In this document: in pieces, positions 41,437 through 49,449 of the stretch
Layout: the number at the start of each line of letters is the position of its first letter
Numbering within the stretch: the first letter of the stretch is position 1
Assembly: GCA_035539215.1 (NCBI GenBank)
Contig: DATLIX010000106.1
Location: 124,001-188,000 of the forward strand
DNA from: Dongia_B sp035539215
Lineage (GTDB): Bacteria; Pseudomonadota; Alphaproteobacteria; Dongiales; Dongiaceae
Reading direction: 5' to 3'
Length of the DNA stretch: 64,000 bases
Made by a program: the position numbers and the translations under genes
The notes under the pieces: generated by a model
What the model was told of the DNA's origin: nothing
What the model saw: only the letters and a program-made list of their open reading frames with translations
Database searches by the model: none

Positions 41437-42408
41437 TCATTTGCGCCGGCCCATGACTTCCTTGGTGACATCGACGAAGGCGCGCAGGCTGGCGGGCACA
41501 TGGCGGTGGCCGGGATAATAAAGGCACAGTCCGGGCTCCGGCGGCGTCCAATCGGCAAGGACGGGGATGAGGCGGCGGGATTTCAGATGATCAGCGACCG
41601 ACCATTCGCTGACCCAGGCCAGTCCGGCACCGGCCAGCGCCGCCTCCACCATCAGGTCCGAGCTGTCGAGGGTGAGCGGTCCACGCACATCGATGGCGAG
41701 CGCCTTACCCCGCTTCTCGAATTCCCACGGAGCGAGGGCGCCGCTCGGCATGCGGCGGCGTATGCAACGATGAGCAAGGAGATCGGCGGGGCTATGCGGC
41801 TTCTTGTGTCGTTTGAAATAGTCGGGCGCCCCCACCACGGTGAAACGCACCGGCGGCGAGCAGGGAATGGCGATCATGTCCTGCGGCACTGCCGCGGCGA
41901 TGCGGATGCCGGCATCGAAGCCCTCGGCGACAATATCGATCATCCGTCCCTCGGCGATGAGCTCAAGCTGCATCTCCGGGTAGCGGCGCAGATATTCCAG
42001 CATAACGGGGGCGATGAGTCGGCGCGCCGCACCCTCCGAACTGTTGATGCGCAGCGTGCCGGTGGGCCGGGCGCGGAAATTGTTCACCGTCTCCATCGCC
42101 GCATCGACCGCCGCCAGCGCCGGCCGGAGCCGCTCGAGGAATTGCGCGCCGGCCTCGGTCAAGGCAACGCTGCGGGTGGTGCGGTGGAAAAGACGCAGGC
42201 CGAAACGCTGTTCCAGCGCGGCGACGGCATGGCTCAACGCCGAGGGCGACATGCCAAGCTCGGCGGCGGCGCGGCGGAAATTGCGCTGCCCGGCCACCGC
42301 CATCACGGCGTCGAGTTCGACCAGGCTGGGCCGGATCGCCGTCATCGGCGAGGAGGGTTTTGGTGCGGACAATTTCGCCGCGGAGCGCGGCACGGGCGGT
42401 TTCGGCAT
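41437..42408 (-). CDS. LysR-family transcriptional regulator
   Basis: GGAGGAG lies 9 bp before the ATG at 42408. The winged-helix domain is LVELDAVMAVAGQRNFRRAA then AELGMSPSALSHAVAALEQR, and the effector domain follows (GTLRINSSEGAARRLIAPVM, EFEKRGKALAIDVRGPLTLD). It is divergent from a short-chain dehydrogenase gene, the classic layout for a regulator and its target, and the MATE gene is downstream on the same strand. The inducer is unknown. Confidence 0.92.
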   Translation of the reverse strand: MPKPPVPRSAAKLSAPKPSSPMTAIRPSLVELDAVMAVAGQRNFRRAAAELGMSPSALSHAVAALEQRFGLRLFHRTTRSVALTEAGAQFLERLRPALAAVDAAMETVNNFRARPTGTLRINSSEGAARRLIAPVMLEYLRRYPEMQLELIAEGRMIDIVAEGFDAGIRIAAAVPQDMIAIPCSPPVRFTVVGAPDYFKRHKKPHSPADLLAHRCIRRRMPSGALAPWEFEKRGKALAIDVRGPLTLDSSDLMVEAALAGAGLAWVSEWSVADHLKSRRLIPVLADWTPPEPGLCLYYPGHRHVPASLRAFVDVTKEVMGRRK

Positions 42409-42555
42409 CTCGGCAATCTCCTCCGGTGGACGCGTCTTCGTATTCCGGCATCGGCTCGTCATTGTGCGAAAATCTGCATCAGGTCATGCGGAAATATACG
42501 GGTTATCACATCAATCGGCGATGATTAGATAGGGCCTGCGTCTTTGCAACCATCG

Positions 42556-42578
42556 ATGCCCGAATCAAGTCCGGGCAT
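42556..42578. repeat. dispersed hairpin repeat, inverted copy of the 6513/6660 element
   Basis: ATGCCCG (42556-42562) and CGGGCAT (42572-42578) form the stem. Read on the minus strand, the element and its flanks match the repeat between the terminase genes at all but one base of the stem-loop. It lies between divergently transcribed genes, so it is not a terminator here. Confidence 0.85.
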
Positions 42579-42665
42579 GACAGGGGAGTTTGCGGCGTGT
42601 CTGACGTGCGGCAAAAGGCGATTTCGAAGGCAGCCGAAGCGAATTCCAGAAGAGTAAGGAAAATC

Positions 42666-43529
42666 ATGACCCGGACGGTTCTCATTACCGGTTGCTCCTC
42701 CGGCATCGGTGCCGCGACGGCGCGGTTGTTTGCGGCCGAGGGCTGGAACGTCGTTGCGACGGCGCGACGGCCGGCGGCGATGGAGCCGCTGGCGGTCTAT
42801 CCCCAGGTGCTGCGGCTGGCGCTCGATGTGCAGGATGAGGCCGGCATCGCCGCCTCGGTCGCCGCCGGCATCGAGCGATTCGGCCAGATCGATCTGCTCG
42901 TCAACAATGCCGGCTTCAGCCTGTTCGGCCTGTTCGAGGGCACCTCGCCGGCAAAGATCCGCGAGCAGTTCGACGTCAATCTCTTTGGCGTCATGGCGGT
43001 GACGCGGGCGATCCTGCCGCATTTCCGCCGCAACAAGGCCGGGCTCATCATCAATGTCAGTTCCGGTGCCGGCCTCTTCACTCTGCCGCTGCTCTCGATG
43101 TATTGCGCCAGCAAATTCGCCCTTGAGGGGTTCACGGAGGCGCTGGCCTATGAGCTTGCCGCGCAGAATATCGGCATCAAGCTGATCGAACCGCATGGCG
43201 GCGTCAGCAGTACGGCTTTCGGCGCACGCGTGACGGAGGAGGTGAAGGCGCAGGCGGCCGATTCCGGCATTGATGCCGGCGCGCTCCATCTCGCCGATTA
43301 CGACCGCTTCGTCACCGCCACCCATGCCGCCTTCGACGAGATGCGCGCCCAGCGCATGATGAGTGCCGATGATGTGGCGGCGGTAATCCTGGCAGCGGCG
43401 ACCGATGGCACAGATCGGCTGCGCTATCCGGTCGGCGACGATGCCCGCGGCTTCGTCAAGGCGCGGCGCGAAAAGACCGATCAGGACTACGTCGACTTCA
43501 TGCGGGCGCGGTTCCGGCCGAAGGGATGA
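42666..43529 (+). CDS. short-chain dehydrogenase/reductase
   Basis: The 287-aa protein is a classical-type SDR: TGCSSGIGAATARLFAAEGW (cofactor TGxxxGIG), NNAGFSLFGLF, the catalytic S..YxxxK set in NVSSGAGLFTLPLLSMYCAS K and a PHGG segment after the active site. The long C-terminus (DRFVTATHAAFDEMRAQRMM) is typical of the retinol-dehydrogenase-like group with unknown substrates. AAGGAAA precedes the ATG. The divergent LysR protein is a candidate regulator. Confidence 0.92.
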   Translation: MTRTVLITGCSSGIGAATARLFAAEGWNVVATARRPAAMEPLAVYPQVLRLALDVQDEAGIAASVAAGIERFGQIDLLVNNAGFSLFGLFEGTSPAKIREQFDVNLFGVMAVTRAILPHFRRNKAGLIINVSSGAGLFTLPLLSMYCASKFALEGFTEALAYELAAQNIGIKLIEPHGGVSSTAFGARVTEEVKAQAADSGIDAGALHLADYDRFVTATHAAFDEMRAQRMMSADDVAAVILAAATDGTDRLRYPVGDDARGFVKARREKTDQDYVDFMRARFRPKG

Positions 43530-43883
43530 TGCAGGCACGATATCCCTGGAAAGGCGGCGCCTTACCCCCGACCAGTTGTAATCAGCGCAGAGGCCAATCC
43601 GTTCCGGCTTCGCAGCCGTTTCGCCACTTCGTCGGCGGCGGTGACGTATTCGCGGCTGGTTGTCCTGCATACAAAATGATGCGGGTTGCCGCCCGACTCC
43701 CGGCTGGCTAGGCTGTCGGGCGTTCAGCGATGAAAGCCGCCAGGGGACAGCTGGGGTAGTCGGGGGCAGGGACAGTTGGGGGCAGGGGTGTCGGACGGTC
43801 AGGGGTGCGGCGGCGCGGTCTGCGTCTTTCGTCGCTCACATATCGCCAATTTATCAGCTAACGGGCGAGGCTTGCTGCATCGC
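43530..43883. other. 354-bp gene-free region
   Basis: No gene is seen. A GGGACAGCTGGGGTAGTCGG-type motif recurs around 43743-43785 (GGGACAGTTGGGGGCAGGGG), another short local reiteration. The first Sel1 lipoprotein frame is open through part of this region but has no plausible start before 43884. Confidence 0.4.
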
Positions 43884-44660
43884 ATGCCGGGATATCTATC
43901 GGGATATCTATCATGGGCTGTGCGTTCGGCGGCCGGCGTGGCGGCGTCCGGATGGCTTGGCCGCGTGCTGACGCAGGCAGGTATGGCGATGCTCATTGCC
44001 GCGTCGGTCGCGGCCTGTACCACCGCCGGGCCCGGCAACGACCGCGCAGATATATCGCCGATCTCGCAAGCTGCGCTGCATGCGGCGCAGGACGCACCGG
44101 AGATCAAGCAGGCCGCGATTCTCAGCAAGACTGTCGGGAACCACAAAGCGATCGACGATCTGCTGCGCAAGGCGGCTGATATCGGCAATCCGGTGGCACT
44201 GGTTGATCTCGGCGATCGTCATAGCATGAACGGTACGGGCAGCCCGGAGGATCTGGTTGCTGCCGTCGACTTCTATCGCCGTGCGGCGGCGATGGGCTAC
44301 GCACCCGCAGAAACGGCTTTGGGCAAGGCCTATCGGCTGGGAGAGGGCGCTGCGCTCGACAAGGCCGAGGCGGCCTATTGGTATCGCCAGGCGGCGCTAC
44401 AGAAAGACGCGACGGGGCAGCTGCTTTACGGCATCGCGCTGCTCGGCGGTGAAGGGGTGACGAAGGACGAGGCGCAGGGAATGGCGCTGATCCAGGCTGC
44501 GGCCGACAAGCCCGATGTGATGGCGCAGATGCTGCTCATGACCATAACCATGATGCGACAGGCGACGGCGGCCTCATCTGCCGTGTCCTCGAATGGAAAG
44601 GAAGACCTGTCTCCGTCGGAAATCGACCACATGGCGACGACCGCAGCGAAAGTCATTTGA
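43884..44660 (+). CDS. Sel1-repeat lipoprotein A
   Basis: The 258-aa form carries a hydrophobic signal ending in the lipobox SVAAC (GMAMLIAASVAACTT). Sel1-like repeats begin at VALVDLGDRHSMNGTGSPED and continue APAETALGKAYRLGEGAALD and GQLLYGIALLGGEGVTKDEA: about three repeats of 36 residues, each with the ALG-G-GVxxD core. Sel1 repeats are alpha-alpha scaffolds for protein binding. The start is uncertain; a shorter one at 43983 gives only a minimal signal. It is the first of three such genes. Confidence 0.75.
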   Translation: MPGYLSGYLSWAVRSAAGVAASGWLGRVLTQAGMAMLIAASVAACTTAGPGNDRADISPISQAALHAAQDAPEIKQAAILSKTVGNHKAIDDLLRKAADIGNPVALVDLGDRHSMNGTGSPEDLVAAVDFYRRAAAMGYAPAETALGKAYRLGEGAALDKAEAAYWYRQAALQKDATGQLLYGIALLGGEGVTKDEAQGMALIQAAADKPDVMAQMLLMTITMMRQATAASSAVSSNGKEDLSPSEIDHMATTAAKVI

Positions 44661-44802
44661 GGTCCGGCCGCGCGGTCACGGCGGTGGAGATGGACGATAT
44701 TGCCCGCGGTGTGGCGGGCATTCGAAATTGCGCGCCGGAACGGATGCCGGTGCGGGCGGGTGATCGGGGTCTTGGTATAGCATTGGAGTGAAGGGGGAAT
44801 TC

Positions 44803-45681
44803 ATGTTCGGTAACGGAAACGGTTTCGGCCCGCGGCGGTTGCTCGTCGGCCTGGCGCTCTTGCTGCTGGCGGGCTGTGCGACCGGCAGCCCTTCGGGCAG
44901 CGGTGCGGTCGGCAGCTTGCCGCCGCCGCCCGACACGATTGCGCCGTTCAACGGCGTGAACCATTCGGCGGCATTGCGCGACCCGAAGCTGCAGGCCGCC
45001 CTGGATATCGACAGGCGGGGCGACAGCGCGGCGGCGGCGAAGGCCTATGCGGTGGCCGCCGATTCCGGCAATCCGATTGCGCGGTACCAGCTGGGCGAGA
45101 TGTATCTGACGGGCGACGGCGTGCCGCGCGATACCGCCGAGGCCATCCGGCAATTCCATGCCGGCGCGCTCGCGGGCTATGCACCGGACCAGGTTCGCCT
45201 TGGCGACGCTTATGAAAAAGGCATCGGCGTGCCGCATGATCAGGCGCTTGCCAATCGCTGGTACGGCTTTGCCGCGGCGCAGGGCGAAGATTCGGCAAGC
45301 GGCCGCCTCGCCATGTCGATGATGAAGGGCGCCGGCATGCCGCGCGATGTCGACGGTGCATTGAAGATATTGCAGCATTGCGCCGAGCCGACCGGCACCG
45401 AAGTCTATCACCCTAGCGGTGACGACGGCGGGCCGGGCTGCCAGGCATTGCTCGGCGGCATCTATATGGAAGGCGATGGCGGCGTCCCGGTCGATCAGCA
45501 GCAGGGTATCCGCTGGATGTCGCGGGCCGCCGATCAGCATATGCCGGTCGCCGAGAAGAAAATGGCCGATTTCTACGAGCAGGGGCGTGGCGTGCCGCGG
45601 GACAGCGAGAAGGCCGCCTATTGGCGCCATCGCGCCGAACAGGATGCGGATAACGGGCCAGGCTATCGGACGGCGTTGTAA
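44803..45681 (+). CDS. Sel1-repeat lipoprotein B
   Basis: AAGGGGGAATTC precedes the ATG at 44803. The 292-aa product has a strong lipoprotein signal (RRLLVGLALLLLAGCATG, lipobox LLAGC). Four or five Sel1 repeats follow (ARYQLGEMYLTGDGVPRDTA, DQVRLGDAYEKGIGVPHDQA, ALLGGIYMEGDGGVPVDQQQ, AEKKMADFYEQGRGVPRDSE). Between repeats 3 and 4 a 30-residue insert, LQHCAEPTGTEVYHPSG and DGGPGCQALLGG, has two Cys and recurs in lipoprotein C. Exported outer-membrane adaptor proteins of this kind often assist cell-envelope complexes; no partner is known. Confidence 0.87.
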   Translation: MFGNGNGFGPRRLLVGLALLLLAGCATGSPSGSGAVGSLPPPPDTIAPFNGVNHSAALRDPKLQAALDIDRRGDSAAAAKAYAVAADSGNPIARYQLGEMYLTGDGVPRDTAEAIRQFHAGALAGYAPDQVRLGDAYEKGIGVPHDQALANRWYGFAAAQGEDSASGRLAMSMMKGAGMPRDVDGALKILQHCAEPTGTEVYHPSGDDGGPGCQALLGGIYMEGDGGVPVDQQQGIRWMSRAADQHMPVAEKKMADFYEQGRGVPRDSEKAAYWRHRAEQDADNGPGYRTAL

Positions 45682-45847
45682 GCGAGGGCGTGATGCAAGA
45701 CGGCAGCGGCGGCGTCGTGGGAGATATTCCGACCGTCCTGCTGAAATGATGACGGATACCCTCTGGAAGGCAGCCTTCGCGGTTGCCGACGATAGAGCCG
45801 GGGCGCCGTAACAAAGCGGTGACGAAGATGATGTCGGGAATGGCGAA

Positions 45848-46759
45848 ATGAGGGCGGCAGTCAGCCGGAGGCGCTTCGCGGTTCGCCGGTGGTTGCGACG
45901 CGCCGGGTGGCATCTCAGCCTGATGCTGACGGCGCTGCCGCTGCCGGCCGCCTGTGCGCCGGTCGCTACCGGCGGCGACGTGGCGATAGTCTATGGGCCG
46001 CTGTCCCCCAACGAGCCGCTGAGCTTCACCGCGCATCAGGCGGCACTGGCCGATCCATTGCTGCAGGCGGCGCGCGATGAGGCGGAGCGCGGCGACTTCA
46101 CCGCCGCCGCCGCCGGTTATCGCGCGGCGGGGGAAAAGGGCAATCCGATTGCCGATTATCTGCTGGCGCAGCTCTATGATCGCGGCCAGGGTGTGGCGCT
46201 CGATCATGCCGCCGCCGCGCGGGCGTTGCATCGCCCCGCCCTTCGCGGCTATGCGCCGGCCGAGGCGGCCCTGGGCATCAAATATATGGAGGGCGAAGGC
46301 GTGTGGCGCGACAGCGAGATGGGGCAGAGCTGGTTGCGCCTGGCGGCTGCACAGGGCGAGGATATGGCCGCCGGCTATCTGGGCATGACATTGGTCGACG
46401 GCAGGAGCCTGGGGCAGAACAGCGATGTCTTCGGCGCGCGCGATCTGCTGCAGCATTGCGCGGCGCCGGAAGGCAAGGCGGGCGTCTATCATCCGGCCGG
46501 CGCCGAAGGTGGGCCCACCTGCCAGACGCTGCTCGGCATGCTTTATGAAAAGGGGATCGGCGTCACCACCGATCTCAAGCAGGCGATCTTTTGGTACCAC
46601 CGCGCCGCCGCGCGGCATATGCCGGTGGCGGAGGAACAGCTCGCGAAATGCTATGCGACGGGCAATGGCGTGGGCCAGGACGCGGAGCAGGCCGCATACT
46701 GGCACCGCCGTGCCCAGGCCGATCACGACAAGCGGCCGGACAGCTGGACGGAGTTGTGA
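45848..46759 (+). CDS. Sel1-repeat lipoprotein C
   Basis: The 303-aa protein has an Arg-rich N-terminus, a hydrophobic helix (LSLMLTALPLPAACAP, lipobox LPAAC) and four to five Sel1 repeats (ADYLLAQLYDRGQGVALDHA, AEAALGIKYMEGEGVWRDSE, LLGMLYEKGIGVTTDLKQAI, AEEQLAKCYATGNGVGQDAE). The insert LQHCAAPEGKAGVYHPAG with GGPTCQTLLG matches lipoprotein B, so B and C are paralogues. The three genes share direction with gaps of 142 and 166 bp and could be co-transcribed. Confidence 0.88.
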   Translation: MRAAVSRRRFAVRRWLRRAGWHLSLMLTALPLPAACAPVATGGDVAIVYGPLSPNEPLSFTAHQAALADPLLQAARDEAERGDFTAAAAGYRAAGEKGNPIADYLLAQLYDRGQGVALDHAAAARALHRPALRGYAPAEAALGIKYMEGEGVWRDSEMGQSWLRLAAAQGEDMAAGYLGMTLVDGRSLGQNSDVFGARDLLQHCAAPEGKAGVYHPAGAEGGPTCQTLLGMLYEKGIGVTTDLKQAIFWYHRAAARHMPVAEEQLAKCYATGNGVGQDAEQAAYWHRRAQADHDKRPDSWTEL

Positions 46760-47176
46760 GCGGGATGACGCGGCGGTGAGAGCGACATGATGGCGGCGAA
46801 GCTGACACATGAGCAGGTGAGGCAGTTGTAAACGGCGTGGCGCCGCGACCGCCTACCGTTGGATGGACTTTATCCGCTGCCGTGGCGGCGCGGTTGGCTG
46901 ACGCGACCGGCAAGTCGGCGGTCTCGGAGCGCTTATGGCAATCTTGATTCTGCTGGCCACGCTTCGGGGTATACCGAACTGGAAGCAAGGCCGCGGTTTC
47001 CGGCGTGCTGTGAATTGAACGCAGTTTGATACCGGTTTCACGCCTGACGCAAACAAGCTTGCGCGGGCCTGCCACGCATTCCGTCATTTTCGTCGCGCTG
47101 GTCTTTCTTGGGAATAACAGGCGCGAGAGCCGCGTCTCTGCTGATACGGGGGGAGTGCCGATCAGGAGAGGCATCC
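46760..47176. other. 417-bp gene-free region
   Basis: No gene is supported on either strand. There is no strong hairpin directly after the third Sel1 gene. The part before 47177 should contain that gene's promoter. Confidence 0.35.
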
Positions 47177-47554
47177 ATGACGATCGTTGCATCAGATGCG
47201 CAGGGCCGCGTTGAGCCGGAAGACTTTGCGCATGAAGCCGACGGGTTCCAGCACGCAGAGGTCCACGGAAACGCCGATAAAGACGCTCACGGCGATCCGC
47301 GTGGCGATCCGCGCAGGGACGCCGATGCGGCCGATGCGGCGGCCGCGCGCCTGGAGGTGCGGCGGCGGGTGATGCTGCAAGCGGCGCCGTCGGACGATCC
47401 CTGGCTGCGCGATCGCCTCGCCGCCTTGAGCCTGACGCGCCTCTATGATCCTTTGCCCGCGCGGCTGCGGGTACATCTCGACAAGATGCAGCGTCTGCTG
47501 CAGGAAGGCAGTTCCCTGCCGGACAATCTCGGTTACAAAGGCCGTGATCAGTGA
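47177..47554 (+). CDS. hypothetical protein, 125 aa
   Basis: AGGAGAGG lies 6 bp before the ATG at 47177. The N-terminal half is rich in Asp, Glu and His with a reiterated DPRGDPRRDADAADAAAA stretch and looks disordered. The C-terminal 60 residues look helical (ARLEVRRRVMLQAAPSDDPW then LRDRLAALSLTRLYDPLPAR and LRVHLDKMQRLLQEG). No family is recognised. Confidence 0.6.
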   Translation: MTIVASDAQGRVEPEDFAHEADGFQHAEVHGNADKDAHGDPRGDPRRDADAADAAAARLEVRRRVMLQAAPSDDPWLRDRLAALSLTRLYDPLPARLRVHLDKMQRLLQEGSSLPDNLGYKGRDQ

Positions 47555-47668
47555 GGTCGGCCGAACAATGCTGGCCCGATAATGCTGCGCCGATGATAAC
47601 AGCCTGATCGCACCGGGCAGATACCGTGGCGGCCTGCGGCGGGCGGAATGCGCTGAAACGCCGCGGCG

Positions 47669-48328
47669 CTAATCCCGGGCCGGAAGGTCCAGCAGGCGCG
47701 CCAGATCGGCGAAATCTTCGGCCACGGCCTTGGCGCCGGCTTCCAGCAATCGCTCGCGCGGCTGATGACCCCAGGCGACCCCGATCGGCGTCACGCCAGC
47801 CGCGACCGCCATCCGCATGTCGAAGGGTGAATCGCCGATCATCACGCTGTCTTGCGGCGTCACGCCGGCGACCTCCATCGCCCGGTGGAGCATCGTGGGG
47901 TCCGGCTTCGAGGGATTCTCGTCGCTGGTATGCGAGCTGTGGAAGATATCCCGCCAGCCATGCTGCTCGATGACGAGATCGGTGCCGCGCCGTCCCTTGC
48001 CGGTGGCGAGCGCTAGGCGCAGATCCGGCCGGGCGGCGAGATCGGCCACCAGCTCGGCGGCACCCGGGAACAGCGTCTCGGCATGCTGCCCGGTGGCGCG
48101 GAAGGCCCAGACCGCCTCCTGATAGGCGGCGATCAGACCATCGACGGGCCCATGCTCGCCGGCAAGCGCGACGAAGGTCTCGCGCTGCGACAGGCCGACC
48201 AGGGCCATGATGGCGGCCTCATCCGGCACGCCGAGCCCATGCTTGCCGAAAGCGGCGGCATGGCTCGCCAGGATGATCGCCCGGCTGTCGAGCAGGGTGC
48301 CGTCGATGTCGAAGATGATGAGACGCAT
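47669..48328 (-). CDS. HAD-family phosphatase (phosphoglycolate phosphatase-like)
   Basis: The 219-aa protein has IIFDIDGTLLDSR (D7, D9), LALATGKGRRGTD (motif II as TGK), Lys in NPSKPDPTMLHRAM and GDSPFDMRMAVAAGV (motif IV). The cap has YQEAVWAFRATGQHAETLFP. It is a Gph-like phosphatase on a small phosphate ester and is only distantly similar to the one at 36386-37060. Convergent with the preceding gene. Confidence 0.92.
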   Translation of the reverse strand: MRLIIFDIDGTLLDSRAIILASHAAAFGKHGLGVPDEAAIMALVGLSQRETFVALAGEHGPVDGLIAAYQEAVWAFRATGQHAETLFPGAAELVADLAARPDLRLALATGKGRRGTDLVIEQHGWRDIFHSSHTSDENPSKPDPTMLHRAMEVAGVTPQDSVMIGDSPFDMRMAVAAGVTPIGVAWGHQPRERLLEAGAKAVAEDFADLARLLDLPARD

Positions 48329-48485
48329 GGTGGCCGGATCGGTGCGGTTGCAATCGGCTGGTCATAGCGGCAGCGGGCGGCGCTGGCAAAGGCGGCATCG
48401 GCTCGGCGCGGTTCCCGTCGGCACACGCAGCCCGATCTGGTCCCGGCGGGTTGCGGATGCCGGCCTGGATGGTCTGCGCAGCCGG

Positions 48486-49151
48486 TCACATCTTGTCGTC
48501 GCCGAGGGTGCTGATGCCGGCATGGGCCATGACGGTGGGGCGGCCGGTGACGACAGGCGGCGCCTCGGCCGGCGGCGTGACGCCGGCCAGTTTCAGCATC
48601 GCCGCCGTGTCGGCGATCTCGGCATATTCGTCCCGCAGATTGGCAAGCGACATGGCATGGACCTCGGCGGCCGTGCGTTTGGTGCCGGCATAATCCACCT
48701 TGTCGAAGCAGAAGCAGGCATCGGCGACGACGCGGGTCTTGAAGCCGAGATTGCCGGCGCTGCGTGCCGTGGCCTCGACCGAGTTGTTGGTGCTGACGCC
48801 GGTGATGACGAGGGCGGTGACGCTGCGCTGATGCAGCCAGCGCTCAAGGCCGCTCAGCACGAAGGCGTCGGGCACGTTCTTTTCCGCCACATGCTCGCTG
48901 TCCAGCGGCGCCAGGGCCGGCTGGAACTCGGCGCCGCCCTGGCCGGGCCAGAACGGCGAGCCGGGGCTGCGCGAGATATGGCGGATATGCACCACCGTGC
49001 CCCTGGCCGCGCGCCAGGCATCGAGCAGCAGGGCGATATTGGCCTCGGCCTCGGGATTGTTGCGCAGGCCGGCCTCGGCCCGCGCCATGCCTTGCTGCAT
49101 GTCGATGATGAGGAGCGTCGGCAGGGAAGAGATCGGGAGCGGCTGTTTCAT
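48486..49151 (-). CDS. isochorismatase-family protein lacking the catalytic Cys
   Basis: The 221-aa protein keeps the fold and two of the three catalytic positions: D17 in LLIIDMQQGM and a Lys in VAEKNVPDAFV. At the Cys position it reads GVSTNNSVEATARSAGNLGF, that is Ser in place of the expected Cys of the (V/A)-C-(V/I) motif. The N-S-V variant is a known subgroup pattern, so it may use Ser, another nucleophile or simply bind. The other isochorismatase-like gene at 21093 retains its Cys. Product and substrate are unknown. Confidence 0.88.
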   Translation of the reverse strand: MKQPLPISSLPTLLIIDMQQGMARAEAGLRNNPEAEANIALLLDAWRAARGTVVHIRHISRSPGSPFWPGQGGAEFQPALAPLDSEHVAEKNVPDAFVLSGLERWLHQRSVTALVITGVSTNNSVEATARSAGNLGFKTRVVADACFCFDKVDYAGTKRTAAEVHAMSLANLRDEYAEIADTAAMLKLAGVTPPAEAPPVVTGRPTVMAHAGISTLGDDKM

Positions 49152-49449
49152 CCGCGGATGATAGCGGCCTGTGCACCCGCGCTGTCAAGCGATGGCGGCG
49201 CGGGATGAATCAACAAGACGGCATCGATCGGCAAGGCGGGAGAGCAGGATGGTATAGCCGCCGGCCGGCGATGGGCGACGCGGGATGCCGGTCCGAATTC
49301 GGCTGTCATGTCCGGACATGGGCCGCCGTTATCCGGTCAAGTAGCTGTGCGAGTCTTGTAAAGTCTTGCCAGCAGCCAGGCATTCGCCCGCTAAGGCGCA
49401 CCGAGGCTTCACCTCCCTCATCCAGTTTGGCCCCTCCAGGGCGCGCAGG

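Noticed and set aside
40561..42528. 655-aa plus-strand frame
   Set aside because: It is antisense to the MATE and LysR genes, both of which have clear family motifs.
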